Made by a program: the position numbers and the translations under genes
Notes under the pieces: generated by a model
The model's input: the letters and a program-made list of their open reading frames with translations, nothing else
Told to the model about the DNA's origin: nothing
The model's database searches: none
Assembly (NCBI GenBank): GCA_021325515.1
Contig: JAJPHC010000044.1
Coordinates: 17,713 to 81,712 of the forward strand
Source of the DNA: Acidobacteriota bacterium
GTDB lineage: Bacteria > Acidobacteriota > Thermoanaerobaculia > Gp7-AA8
DNA: 64,000 nt
Direction of reading: 5' to 3'
Part shown: positions 21,015 through 29,092 of the stretch, in pieces
Position numbering within the stretch: the stretch's first letter is position 1
How the letters are laid out: every line of letters starts with the position of its first letter

Positions 21015-21135
21015 GTAGCGTTGCTCCTTGTGCGTGTCGAAAGGTTAATCGACGGATCTTAACATACGAGACAGCAGCCACAGGCGCAGGGACCCAGCCT
21101 GGTCTGGAGTCGCTCTTGCACAGTCTGCCAATGGC

Positions 21136-22812
21136 ATGCTTCGAACTCGAAATCTCCCCGCCTACCGCGACCTCCTCATGCTCTTCACCAGGTACGGCCG
21201 CAAGGACTTTCACCTCAAGCTCTCGCCGGAAGAGCTCGTCAATGCGAGCGAACAGGACGCCCAGATCGAGCCCGACGTCAAGGCGCGCGCCGAGGCGTTT
21301 GCAACGGCACTGAAAGAGCTCGGGCCGACCTATGTGAAGTTCGGACAGTTGCTGTCCACGCGGCCCGATGTCGTTCCGCGCGAATACATCGACGCGCTCG
21401 AACAACTGCAGGACGCGATCGAGCCCTTCTCGTTTGCCGAGGTCGAAACGATCATCGAGGAAGAGCTCGGGGTCAGGCTCTCCAAAGCGTTCCAGACCTT
21501 CGAGTCGGTGCCGCTCGCTGCTGCATCGCTCGGTCAGGCGCACTTCGCAGTTCTTCGCGACGGACGCGAGGTCGTGGTGAAAGTGCAGCGGCCGGGCGTG
21601 CGTGAACAGGTGAAGCACGATCTCGAAGTCTTCAGCGAGATCGCCGCGACGATCGAGGAGCACTCCGACGTCGGACGAAAGATGAATCTCGTCGCGACCA
21701 TCGACCAGGTGCGCCTCACGATGACCAATGAGCTGAACTATCTCCAGGAGGCGCGCAACACCGACCTGCTGCGCGAGAGCCTGAAGGAGTTCAAGCGCAT
21801 TTACGTCCCTGCCGTGCTGCACGACCTGAGCTCCGCGCGGGTTCTCACGACGGAATTGATCCGCGGACGGAAGGTCTCCAAGCTCACGCCGCTGATGCTG
21901 ATCGATCACGACTTCGCGGAGCTGGCGACCGTGCTGATCCAGGCCTATCTCAAGCAGATCTGCGTCGACGGCTTCTGGCACAGCGATCCGCATCCCGGCA
22001 ACGTCTTCATCCGCGAAGAGCAGCTCGTGCTCCTCGACTTCGGCATGACGAGCCGCATCACGCAGGAGATGCAGGACGAGATCATCAAGCTGCTGCTCGC
22101 ACTCTCCGCGAACAACGGCGTCGAAGTCGCCGAGTGCTGCGTGCGGATGTCGGAGGTCCTCGAGAAATTCGACGTCACGCGATTCCACCGCGAGATCTCG
22201 ACTCTGATCAGCGCCTTCCACGACGCGAACATGAAGCAGGTCAACACGGGACAGGTGCTCTTCCAGATCATCGCGCTGGCGAACAGCAACGAGCTGAAGT
22301 CGCCGCCGGAGCTGGCGATGCTGGCGAAGACGCTCCTGAATCTCGATTCGATCACGCGCAAGCTCGATCCGGACTTCGATCCGCAGCAGACGATTCGCGA
22401 CTATGCGCAGAAGCTGATGTCGCAGAAGCTGCAGCAGAAGTTCGATCCGCAGAACTTCTATCCCGCGCTGCTCGATCTCAATCAGCTCGTGCTCGATCTG
22501 CCGCACCGGTCGCGCGAGATCCTCGATCTCACGGCCGGCGGAAAGCTCACGATCGGCGTGAAGCTCACGCAGGCGGAGCAGTTCCTCAGCGGCATTCACA
22601 AGATTGCGAATCGAATCACCGTCGGACTCGTGATCGCCGCGCTGCTCGTCGCCTCGTCGTTGATGATGCGCGCTCCATCCACGTGGAGACTCTTCGGGTA
22701 TCCGGCGATCGCGGTGGCCGGCTATCTGCTCGCAGCGATCGCCGCCGTCTACCTGATCGTTTCGATCCTGCTGAAAGACCGGCGGGACCAGGAGCGCGCC
22801 AGCATCAGATGA
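21136..22812 (+). CDS. ABC1/UbiB-family atypical kinase
   Basis: A 558-residue member of the UbiB/ADCK family, which supports quinone synthesis or lipid homeostasis at the membrane through an atypical kinase fold. Family marks are the KxGQ motif (YVKFGQLLSTRPD near residue 65), the Ala-rich loop LAAASLGQAHFA near 125, the ATP-binding Lys in VVVKVQRPGV, HSDPHPGNVF near 285, and LLDFGMTSRI near 300. Two C-terminal membrane helices (about 495-545) anchor it. It is not next to other ubiquinone or menaquinone genes, so a specific name is not assigned. The start at 21136 is chosen because it precedes the family N-terminus; no strong ribosome site is seen. Confidence 0.85.
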   Translation: MLRTRNLPAYRDLLMLFTRYGRKDFHLKLSPEELVNASEQDAQIEPDVKARAEAFATALKELGPTYVKFGQLLSTRPDVVPREYIDALEQLQDAIEPFSFAEVETIIEEELGVRLSKAFQTFESVPLAAASLGQAHFAVLRDGREVVVKVQRPGVREQVKHDLEVFSEIAATIEEHSDVGRKMNLVATIDQVRLTMTNELNYLQEARNTDLLRESLKEFKRIYVPAVLHDLSSARVLTTELIRGRKVSKLTPLMLIDHDFAELATVLIQAYLKQICVDGFWHSDPHPGNVFIREEQLVLLDFGMTSRITQEMQDEIIKLLLALSANNGVEVAECCVRMSEVLEKFDVTRFHREISTLISAFHDANMKQVNTGQVLFQIIALANSNELKSPPELAMLAKTLLNLDSITRKLDPDFDPQQTIRDYAQKLMSQKLQQKFDPQNFYPALLDLNQLVLDLPHRSREILDLTAGGKLTIGVKLTQAEQFLSGIHKIANRITVGLVIAALLVASSLMMRAPSTWRLFGYPAIAVAGYLLAAIAAVYLIVSILLKDRRDQERASIR

Positions 22813-22827
22813 GTTAACCTCACCTCC

Positions 22828-23217
22828 ATGATTGCCGCGATCGCGCTCTTCTTCGCCACCCTGACGCTGCCCGAGCCCTGGCCCGCCGCCTGCGCATCGC
22901 GAGCGGCGCACGCTGCGCGTGTAGGAGGAGACGTGCAGGGACCGGTCGTCATCAGGAAAGGGAACGTCGATCAGACGCTCGCACGCCATCCGAAGACAGG
23001 CTGCCCCGGCCTTCTGATCTTCGAGCTCCTGATCACACCGTCAGGCGACGTGGCATGCGCGCGGATCGTGAAGATCGGCCGGAGCGTCGCGTTCACTCCC
23101 GAGATCGTGAAGGAGCTCGACGATGCGGCGCGGCGCTTCCGATTCAAGCCGGCGATGCGCGGCGGAAAACCGGTCGAGGCTCTCTACACCGTGACGTTCA
23201 ATTTCAAGTGCAACTGA
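22828..23217 (+). CDS. Small secreted protein with TonB C-terminal-like domain
   Basis: A 129-residue protein. The first 30 residues are hydrophobic and read as a signal peptide (MIAAIALFFATLTL...). Residues 55-129 match the TonB C-terminal style: LLIFELLITPSGDVACARI, then a helix (EIVKELDDAARRFRF), and KPVEALYTVTFNFKC at the end. There is no membrane anchor and no Pro-rich stretch as in TonB, so it is probably a periplasmic TonB_C-fold protein rather than an energy transducer. A GTG at 22932 with AGGAGG upstream is an alternative start that would drop the signal peptide. A tRNA gene follows on the other strand. Confidence 0.65.
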   Translation: MIAAIALFFATLTLPEPWPAACASRAAHAARVGGDVQGPVVIRKGNVDQTLARHPKTGCPGLLIFELLITPSGDVACARIVKIGRSVAFTPEIVKELDDAARRFRFKPAMRGGKPVEALYTVTFNFKCN

Positions 23218-23249
23218 GGACGTCGGAAGGGCGCCTGACATCGCGGCGA

Positions 23250-23326
23250 TGGTGACCCCGAGAGGACTCGAACCTCCGACCAAGAGTTTAGGAAACTCCT
23301 GCTCTATCCTGCTGAGCTACGGGGTC
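23250..23326 (-). tRNA. tRNA-Arg, anticodon CCU
   Basis: Read on the minus strand from 23326, the gene folds into a standard cloverleaf. The 7-bp acceptor stem GACCCCG/CGGGGTC is perfect, the D arm is GCTC/GAGC, the anticodon stem GGAGT/ACTCT closes a loop TTCCTAA with anticodon CCT, and the T arm is GGAGG/CCTCT around TTCGAGT. The discriminator is A and CCA is encoded (23250-23252). It decodes AGG codons for arginine. Confidence 0.95.
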
Positions 23327-23379
23327 TTAGCGCCGCCGAAGGCTATCATCCTGGCGTTGCTTTCGCAATTCAACCGGGT

Positions 23380-23964
23380 GTGAACCGAGCCATCCTTCTA
23401 GCCTGCCTGCTCCTCACCAGTTCCATCGCCGCCGAAGAGAAGCCGTGCGCCTGGTATCGCTTCGGCCAATGCAACGAATTCTTCGTCGAAGGACTTCCAC
23501 CCGAGGCGCCGCGCCAGGGCATCGTCATCACGATCGACGTCGGAACGAATCAGGCGTATCTCTTCAAAGACGGCCAGTTGATCAAGCGATCGAAGGCCGC
23601 CACGGGCAGTGAGAAGTCGCTCATCATCGGAGAGGACGAGTGGCTCTTTCACACGCCGCGAGGACACATGAAAGTGCTGCGCAAGATCACCGATCCGATC
23701 TGGCACAAGCCCGACTGGGCGTTTGTCGAAAAAGGGGAAGCCGTTCCTCCGAAGGGATCTCCGAAGCGCGAGGTCAGAGGAAAGCTCGGCAAATACGCGC
23801 TCGATCTCGGCGACGGAATCCTCATTCACGGCACGGACGATCCCGACTCGATCGGCAGGAAGGTCTCGCACGGCTGCATCCGGCTGCCCGATGGGATGCT
23901 GAAGACGGTCTACGACTCGGCGCGAGTCGGCACGGATGTCTTCGTGTTCGACAGCGGCGAATGA
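23380..23964 (+). CDS. L,D-transpeptidase (YkuD domain)
   Basis: A 194-residue envelope enzyme of the YkuD family, which makes 3-3 peptide cross-links in peptidoglycan or attaches proteins to it. A signal peptide (MNRAILLACLLLTSSIAA) is followed by the catalytic domain (about 45-190). The active site is ILIHGTDDPDSIGRKVSHGC, with the catalytic Cys in SHGCIRL near residue 168 and the upstream His in IHGT. GTG 23380 is the likely start. The C-terminal 25 residues complete the YkuD fold and no other domain is present. It stands alone, next to tRNA-Arg and convergent with the hybrid kinase. Confidence 0.88.
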   Translation: MNRAILLACLLLTSSIAAEEKPCAWYRFGQCNEFFVEGLPPEAPRQGIVITIDVGTNQAYLFKDGQLIKRSKAATGSEKSLIIGEDEWLFHTPRGHMKVLRKITDPIWHKPDWAFVEKGEAVPPKGSPKREVRGKLGKYALDLGDGILIHGTDDPDSIGRKVSHGCIRLPDGMLKTVYDSARVGTDVFVFDSGE

Positions 23965-23968
23965 ATGT

Positions 23969-25390
23969 TCAAGTCGCACTGATCGTGCGGAGCAGTTCCG
24001 ACATGTCGTACGGCTTCATGATCGTCACGACGCTGCCGCTCAGTTTTCCGAGCGCTCGCGCGTCGGCATGACCTGTCGAAAGAATCACGCGCATCGAGGG
24101 CCAGCGATCCCTCAACTGCTCGTAGACATCGAGTCCGCTGATATCGGGGAGATTGACATCGAGCAGGACGAGATCCGGCACGAATTGGCGAACGGCATCG
24201 ACGGTTTCCGTGCCGGTGGCGATCAGCCGGACGTCGAAGCCCTCATCCTGCAGCAGCGCGCGCAGCCCCTCGGCCACCGATTCATCATCCTCGACGAGCA
24301 GGATCTTTTTCACTTCGGCCTTCGGTTCGTCCCCGCTCCCGAGTAAGGGCGACGACGCCGATGGTAGCACCACCGTGAACGTTGCCCCCTCTCCTTCGCG
24401 TGTCGTGACGCGGAGCGAGCCTCCCATCTGCGACATCGCCTGATACGCGATCGAGAGGCCGAGTCCCGTGCCGCGCGGCTTCGTCGTGAAGAGAGGATCG
24501 AAGATGTGATCGACGAGATGCTCGGGGATTCCGGGACCGGAGTCACCAAACGCGATCTCGATCTCGCCCGTCGCCGCGCGGACGACGCGAATCGTGAGAT
24601 CGCCGCCGGCGGGCATCGCTTCACGCGCGTTCACGACGATGTTGGTTGCGACCTGCGTCAGGAGAGCGAGATCAGCGCGCCCGGTGAGGTCAGCCTGATC
24701 GCTGATCTCGGTCTGCACCGCGATCGTTGGACCGAGTGTTGTTTTCGCCTCTTTTGCGAAGTCGGATACCCAGCGGCCGATGTCGATGGGGATCAGCGAA
24801 ACCGAATTCACCGGCCGTGCGAGCCGTTGAATCTCCTGCGAGATCTGCCGTCCGCGGCGAATCGCCTGAAAGATGTGATCGGTGGCGAGGACGACTTTTT
24901 CGTCATCACGATGCCGCCGCTTCAACAACTCGGCAAACGGCAGGATGCTCATCAGCACGTTGTTGAACTCGTGCGCGACCGATGCCGCGAGCTGCCCGAG
25001 ACTTGCGAGGCGCTTCTCGCGCTCGTGCTCGCGGCCGGTGGCCGTCACAGGCTGCGCCACTCCGTAGACGCAGCGGCCGACACGCCTCGCTTTCACGCGC
25101 AAGGCCCGCTCGCCTCCGGCAGCATCGCGAATGCGCACCTCTGCGTCGAACGGCTCGGCATCCGCCGAAGTTCTGCGCAGCTTATGAATAACGCGATCGC
25201 GTTCTATGCCGGGAATCAGCGCCGCGACATCCTCCAGACGCGCGCCCGCGCCGTTCGTCCACCCGACCATGCGGCGAAGGGCACGTGAGGCGACGAATGC
25301 GTCAGTCGCCGGATTCCACGACCACCACTCCGCGCCCGCAGCATGCAACGCGGCGAGAATCTGTGTGTACGGCCTCGATTCGCTCTTCAC
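23969..25390 (-). CDS. Hybrid histidine kinase PAS-HisKA-HATPase-REC
   Basis: A 473-residue soluble hybrid kinase. A PAS domain (about 10-120) precedes HisKA with the phospho-acceptor His in ASVAHEFNNVLMS near 145, HATPase_c (NIVVNAREAMP, DSGPGIP, GTGLGLSIA), and a C-terminal receiver (about 355-473) with Asp in LVLLDVNLP and Lys in TIMKPYD. The kinase core and the position of the receiver match the 5926-8193 kinase, so the two are probably paralogues. The gene starts GTG at 25390, 64 bases after the NtrC-type regulator on the same strand, and is likely co-transcribed with it. Confidence 0.88.
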   Translation of the reverse strand: MKSESRPYTQILAALHAAGAEWWSWNPATDAFVASRALRRMVGWTNGAGARLEDVAALIPGIERDRVIHKLRRTSADAEPFDAEVRIRDAAGGERALRVKARRVGRCVYGVAQPVTATGREHEREKRLASLGQLAASVAHEFNNVLMSILPFAELLKRRHRDDEKVVLATDHIFQAIRRGRQISQEIQRLARPVNSVSLIPIDIGRWVSDFAKEAKTTLGPTIAVQTEISDQADLTGRADLALLTQVATNIVVNAREAMPAGGDLTIRVVRAATGEIEIAFGDSGPGIPEHLVDHIFDPLFTTKPRGTGLGLSIAYQAMSQMGGSLRVTTREGEGATFTVVLPSASSPLLGSGDEPKAEVKKILLVEDDESVAEGLRALLQDEGFDVRLIATGTETVDAVRQFVPDLVLLDVNLPDISGLDVYEQLRDRWPSMRVILSTGHADARALGKLSGSVVTIMKPYDMSELLRTISAT

Positions 25391-25454
25391 GATTGCGACA
25401 AGTATCCAACGTTTGCTTCACTATATCGATATCAATCCGTAATTGCGCCGTACT

Positions 25455-26816
25455 CTACGGCTTTTTCTTCAGTCGTGCGTAGAGGGTCGATGGGCTGATC
25501 TGGAGTTGCCGCGCAGCCTTGCGAACGTTCCCATCCATCGCTTTCACGGCCGCCTCGATATAGTCGGCGATCAGGTCATCGAGCGGGCGCACTTCCCACT
25601 CTTCACTCGGCATGAGCGCCGCGGAGGCAGAAGCAACCGAGCTCGCGGCCGACTCGAGCATCAGGTCCTCGCTGCGGATTTCATTTCCATCCAGCGTGAG
25701 CAACGCTCTCTCGAGCACATTGCGCAACTCGCGGACATTTCCCGGCCACGCGTAGGCCGAGAGTTTTTTCGTCGCGCGAGGGCTCAGCTTCGGCGCGGGA
25801 CGGCCGATGTCCTTCGCCAGCGCGGGCAGCATCGCCTGCACGAGGATCGGCACATCCTCCAGACGCTCGCGCAGAGGCGGCATCCGAATGCGAACGACAT
25901 TGAGGCGGTAATAGAGATCGCCGCGGAACCGTCCCGCGTTCACTTCCTGCAGAAGATCGCGATTCGTCGCCGCGATCAGACGAAAGTCCGCGCGAAGGTC
26001 GCGAATGCCGCCGACGCGGCGGAAGCGCTTTTCTTCGAGCGCCTTCAGCAGCCGCGCCTGAACCGTCAGCTCCATCTCGCCGATCTCGTCGAGAAACAGC
26101 GTTCCATCCGCCGCGATCTCGAACAGTCCCTGCTTCGTCTGCATCGCGTTCGTGAACGCGCCGCGCTCATGCCCGAACAGCTCCGACTCCAGCAGTTCCT
26201 TCGAGAGTCCCGCGCAGTTGAGATCGACGAACGGCGCGCGTGCGCGAGGCGAACGGTTGTGAATCATCCGCGCCAGCACGCCCTTTCCCGTTCCCGATTC
26301 CCCTTCGATCAGCACGGGCGAAGGAGCGCGCGAAATCTGCGCGATGATCTGATTGAGCTGGGTGATCGCGGGAGAAATGCCCGGCAGACGCTCGACGTCC
26401 TTCGGCTCCGTTCTTCGCAGAGCCATCAGCTCGCGCTGCGTAGTCAGCATTCGCCTGACCTGCTGCAGCGTCAACTGCAGCGTCTCGTACTCGAACGGCT
26501 TCTGCAGAAATGTCTCGGCCCCGAGGCGCATCGACTCGACGACGCGCTCGAACGTGCCGTGCGCCGACATCATGATGACCGCGGTGTTCTCCGCGTACAT
26601 CTTGAATTGATGCAGGAGCTCGATCCCGAGAATGTCGGGAAGCTGGATGTCGAGCAGAACGACATCGGGCGAGAACTCCGCGAAAACGCGCATGCCGTCA
26701 CGGCCTGTGCCTGCGGTCCGGATCTCCCACTCGTCGCCGAGGAGTGCTTCGAGGCCGGCAACGATGCCCGGCTCGTCATCGATGATGAGAATGCGGTCGC
26801 GAAATTCGGCGCTCAT
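25455..26816 (-). CDS. NtrC-family response regulator (sigma54 activator)
   Basis: A 453-residue regulator: receiver (1-120, Asp in VVLLDIQLP), AAA+ sigma54-interaction domain (about 145-385, Walker A GESGTGKGV, Walker B GTLFLDEIGEM), and a Fis-type helix-turn-helix at the C-terminus (NVRKAARQLQISPSTLYARL). The sigma54-contact loop reads GAFTNA instead of the consensus GAFTGA, a change that may alter activation. It probably receives phosphate from the downstream hybrid kinase. TATGAT lies 8 bases before the ATG, with no Shine-Dalgarno sequence, suggesting leaderless transcription. Targets are unknown. Confidence 0.92.
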   Translation of the reverse strand: MSAEFRDRILIIDDEPGIVAGLEALLGDEWEIRTAGTGRDGMRVFAEFSPDVVLLDIQLPDILGIELLHQFKMYAENTAVIMMSAHGTFERVVESMRLGAETFLQKPFEYETLQLTLQQVRRMLTTQRELMALRRTEPKDVERLPGISPAITQLNQIIAQISRAPSPVLIEGESGTGKGVLARMIHNRSPRARAPFVDLNCAGLSKELLESELFGHERGAFTNAMQTKQGLFEIAADGTLFLDEIGEMELTVQARLLKALEEKRFRRVGGIRDLRADFRLIAATNRDLLQEVNAGRFRGDLYYRLNVVRIRMPPLRERLEDVPILVQAMLPALAKDIGRPAPKLSPRATKKLSAYAWPGNVRELRNVLERALLTLDGNEIRSEDLMLESAASSVASASAALMPSEEWEVRPLDDLIADYIEAAVKAMDGNVRKAARQLQISPSTLYARLKKKP

Positions 26817-26824
26817 TGCGAGAA

Positions 26825-26830
26825 ATCATA
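26825..26830 (-). promoter_or_regulatory. -10-like hexamer close to the NtrC-type regulator start
   Basis: TATGAT on the minus strand ends 8 bases before the ATG at 26816, with no ribosome site between. It is one of the clearest leaderless candidates in the window. The rest of the gap to 26960 is AT-rich and holds no recognised element apart from a weak sigma54-like motif. Confidence 0.5.
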
Positions 26831-26915
26831 CGCCTGTCCATATTTCAAACATAGGACTTTTTAATAGAAAACGGTTAAGTGATTGTTCTTTCTGTACTTA
26901 GCGACTTTTGAACGC

Positions 26916-26931
26916 TGGCGGCCAACTTGAT
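26916..26931 (+). promoter_or_regulatory. Weak sigma54-like -24/-12 motif
   Basis: TGGCGGCCAACTTGAT has the GG and TT(G) elements at the right spacing for a sigma54 promoter, but the -12 GC is GA. It lies 29 bases before the gene at 26961 and next to an NtrC-type gene. The match is imperfect. Confidence 0.2.
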
Positions 26932-26960
26932 CTAAGAGCGGCCCAGGAGAAAACAGAAAA

Positions 26961-27278
26961 ATGCTCGTCACGCTCTTCGCCGCCGCCCTCACCGTCAAAG
27001 TCGATCTTCTCGGCATGATCCAGCAGCGGTATCACGCAGCGCCCGAGGTCAAGAGTCTCACCTGCCACATCGAGACGACTTCGTATCGCTTCGTCGGAAC
27101 GCCGGGCACCGAGTTCAGCTACGACGGTGATTCGTATCGCGTTCCGGAGAGCGGCGTCATCGAGCTCGTCTCCAGCAAGGCCAACGAGTACGTCGTCAAT
27201 GGCCGCACGCTTCCGCTCAACCTCTGGCCGAAGGATTCCTTCGGCACTCGCACCGTTCCTCTTCCGGCCAGCAACTGA
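26961..27278 (+). CDS. Small protein of unknown function
   Basis: A 105-residue protein starting MLVTLFAAALTVKVDLLGMI, preceded by AGGAG. The rest is a mixed alpha/beta sequence with several Tyr-rich strands (TSYRFVGTPGTEFSYDGDSY). No known motif is seen. It starts a short run of three small genes (26961, 27296, 27437) that leads into the tol operon, so an envelope role is possible but unproven. Confidence 0.5.
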   Translation: MLVTLFAAALTVKVDLLGMIQQRYHAAPEVKSLTCHIETTSYRFVGTPGTEFSYDGDSYRVPESGVIELVSSKANEYVVNGRTLPLNLWPKDSFGTRTVPLPASN

Positions 27279-27295
27279 CAAAAGGAGAAACAACC

Positions 27296-27424
27296 GTGAG
27301 CCACTTCTTCAATACGACTGTTCAGGACATGCGTGGAGGCCGCGACACCTGGCGCGTGATCCTGACTCTCAGCCTTCCGGCATTCACCGTTGCATTCGTC
27401 ATCACCCGTCTCGTGCACTTCTAA
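27296..27424 (+). CDS. 42-residue single-pass membrane protein
   Basis: A GTG start at 27296 has AAAGGAGAA as a good ribosome site. The product has a polar N-terminus (MSHFFNTTVQDMRGGRDTW) and one hydrophobic segment (VILTLSLPAFTVAFVI), then ends at LVHF. The spacing is tight: 17 bases after the preceding gene and 12 before the next ATG. These features support a real small membrane protein. Its role is unknown. Confidence 0.55.
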   Translation: MSHFFNTTVQDMRGGRDTWRVILTLSLPAFTVAFVITRLVHF

Positions 27425-27436
27425 GTGGAGGACATC

Positions 27437-27886
27437 ATGACTCGCGACCCGCGCCGCATTACTCTCGTTTCCCGCAACGCAGCACTCAGCCATCTCGAGT
27501 GGGATGGGACGAGCGGCTGTCCTACCCGCATCATCTTCGTGAAATCGCCGAGCATCCTCGAGTACGCGCTGCGAAACGCGATGGCGGAGATCCAGCGTGA
27601 TGTGGAGCGCGTCGTGATCGATCGCGCCGGAACCGCATCGCAGTTTCTGGAACTGCTGTCGCGGGTGCCGGTCGAGTACCCCGGCGATCTGCTGTACATC
27701 GCACTCGATGGCAGCGCGTATCTGAGCGCACGGGTACGTGGCGACGGCCGCGCCCTCTACTCCCTTTCGGCGAGCGACGCAGAGTTCTATCTCTCGACGA
27801 ATGGACTGGTCGCGGACGAGGCAACGTACGACCGGCAACAGGCAGTACGCGAAAGCGAACCGGCCGCAACTCTCCTCTGCGCCTGA
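27437..27886 (+). CDS. Small protein of unknown function upstream of tolQ
   Basis: From ATG 27437 the product is 149 residues; GTGGAGG at 27425-27431 is its ribosome site, and a GTG at 27425 is an alternative start. There is no signal peptide or membrane segment. The sequence is a mix of helices and strands with no recognised motif. The C-terminal region (YDRQQAVRESEPAA) is encoded by an arm of the AGCAGGC-type heptamer repeat, whose inverted partner lies just past the stop (about 27894-27917). Confidence 0.5.
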   Translation: MTRDPRRITLVSRNAALSHLEWDGTSGCPTRIIFVKSPSILEYALRNAMAEIQRDVERVVIDRAGTASQFLELLSRVPVEYPGDLLYIALDGSAYLSARVRGDGRALYSLSASDAEFYLSTNGLVADEATYDRQQAVRESEPAATLLCA

Positions 27887-27937
27887 CGCTCTGTCTCCTC
27901 CTGCTGCCTGCCGGTTGCGTGTGTTACGCTCCATTCC

Positions 27938-28588
27938 GTGCAGCTCTGGACGGCGTTTCTGCATACCGGGGTGGTGGGGAAGACCGTCCTCACCATCCTC
28001 CTCCTCTTCTCGGTGTTGTCGTGGGCGACGATGATCATCGTCGCGCAGCGATTCCGGCGGTCGGCGGAAGCATCGCGGCGATTCACGGCACACTTCCGTA
28101 AAGCGAAGCGTCTCGTCGACGTGCAGTCGGCAACGGCCTCGCTCGCACAATCCGCACTCGTCGGGCTGTTCAAGGCGGGCTACGCGGAGATCGAGGCGCA
28201 GATCGCGCACGGCGACGCGAAGATCCGTTCGCTGGATGCGGTCGAGCGCTCGCTCATTCGCGCGACGCGCATCGAGTCGGCACGGCTGCAGCGCTTCGTC
28301 CCTTTTCTCGCGACGACGGCCGCAGCGACTCCATTCATCGGCCTGTTCGGAACCGTCTGGGGAATCATGGATGCGTTCGCCACGATCGGCTCGATGGGAA
28401 CGACATCGATTACCGCGGTCGCTCCCGGAATCAGCGAAGCGCTCATCAACACCGCGGCCGGACTCTTCGCTGCAGTGCCCGCTCTCCTCGCCTACAACAT
28501 GTTCGTTCAGCGTCTGCGTCAGGCGCGGGGACAGATGGAAGACTTCACCCTGGAGTTCCTCAATCTGACGGAAAGAAACTTCACCTGA
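27938..28588 (+). CDS. tolQ: TolQ/ExbB proton-channel subunit
   Basis: A 216-residue inner-membrane protein of the MotA/TolQ/ExbB family. With TolR it uses the proton gradient to drive the Tol-Pal system, which holds the outer membrane to the cell wall during division. Three membrane segments are seen (about 10-30, 125-150, 170-190). The last two include the family motifs ATTAAATPFIGLFGTVWGIM and AALINTAAGL-like ISEALINTAAGLFAAVPAL. GTG 27938 gives the expected N-terminal helix. It is the first gene of tolQ-tolR-tonB/tolA-tolB-pal-cpoB. Confidence 0.9.
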   Translation: MQLWTAFLHTGVVGKTVLTILLLFSVLSWATMIIVAQRFRRSAEASRRFTAHFRKAKRLVDVQSATASLAQSALVGLFKAGYAEIEAQIAHGDAKIRSLDAVERSLIRATRIESARLQRFVPFLATTAAATPFIGLFGTVWGIMDAFATIGSMGTTSITAVAPGISEALINTAAGLFAAVPALLAYNMFVQRLRQARGQMEDFTLEFLNLTERNFT

Positions 28589-28654
28589 GGATGAGGCCGA
28601 CGACATCCCTCGCCGCTTGTTACATATCGCGGCGTTCGATCGTCTAACAACGCA

Positions 28655-29092
28655 ATGGCTTTTCGACTTCACGACAGCGACGACCTCGGCGATCTCGCGG
28701 AGATCAACGTCACTCCGCTGGTCGACGTCATGCTCGTGCTGCTGGTCATCTTCATGGTGACCGCGCCGATGCTCACGCAGGGGCTCACGGTGGCACTGCC
28801 TGCGGCGGAGGGCCGGAGCCTCGAGCTGGCGTCGAACAATCCGGCGAAGATCACGATCGCGGCGAACGGCGGTGTGTATCTCGATGACACGCCTGCAGGA
28901 GGCGCGAATCTCGAGCAGACGCTCGGCACGATGCTGCGCGCGCGGCGCGTGAAGCGGGCCTTGCTCGAAGCCGACAAGTCGGTGCCGTACGGGCGCGTGG
29001 TCGCCGTGCTGGACGTGATGAACCGCGCGGGAGTCGAACAGCTCGGAATGGTGACGCAGCCGAGGGAGAGAGATGGACGATCGCGTCGGTGA
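28655..29092 (+). CDS. tolR: TolR/ExbD biopolymer transport protein
   Basis: A 145-residue TolR/ExbD protein that pairs with TolQ to form the proton-driven motor. One membrane helix near the N-terminus carries the essential Asp in VTPLVDVMLVLLVIFMV (about 20-40). The periplasmic part (45-140) has the family pattern ITIAANGGVYLDD and KSVPYGRVVAVLDVMNRAGV. The gene overlaps the tonB/tolA gene by 20 bases, so translation is probably coupled. Confidence 0.9.
   Translation: MAFRLHDSDDLGDLAEINVTPLVDVMLVLLVIFMVTAPMLTQGLTVALPAAEGRSLELASNNPAKITIAANGGVYLDDTPAGGANLEQTLGTMLRARRVKRALLEADKSVPYGRVVAVLDVMNRAGVEQLGMVTQPRERDGRSRR

Noticed and set aside
21015..21135. A SAM riboswitch upstream of metK
   Set aside because: The 120-base region shows no paired helices or conserved core of a SAM riboswitch class that I can recognise, only a normal ribosome site.
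26909..26922. A 14-base match to the conserved start of 16S rRNA (TGAACGCTGGCGGC)
   Set aside because: The flanking bases do not match 16S rRNA and no further rRNA sequence follows. Coincidence.
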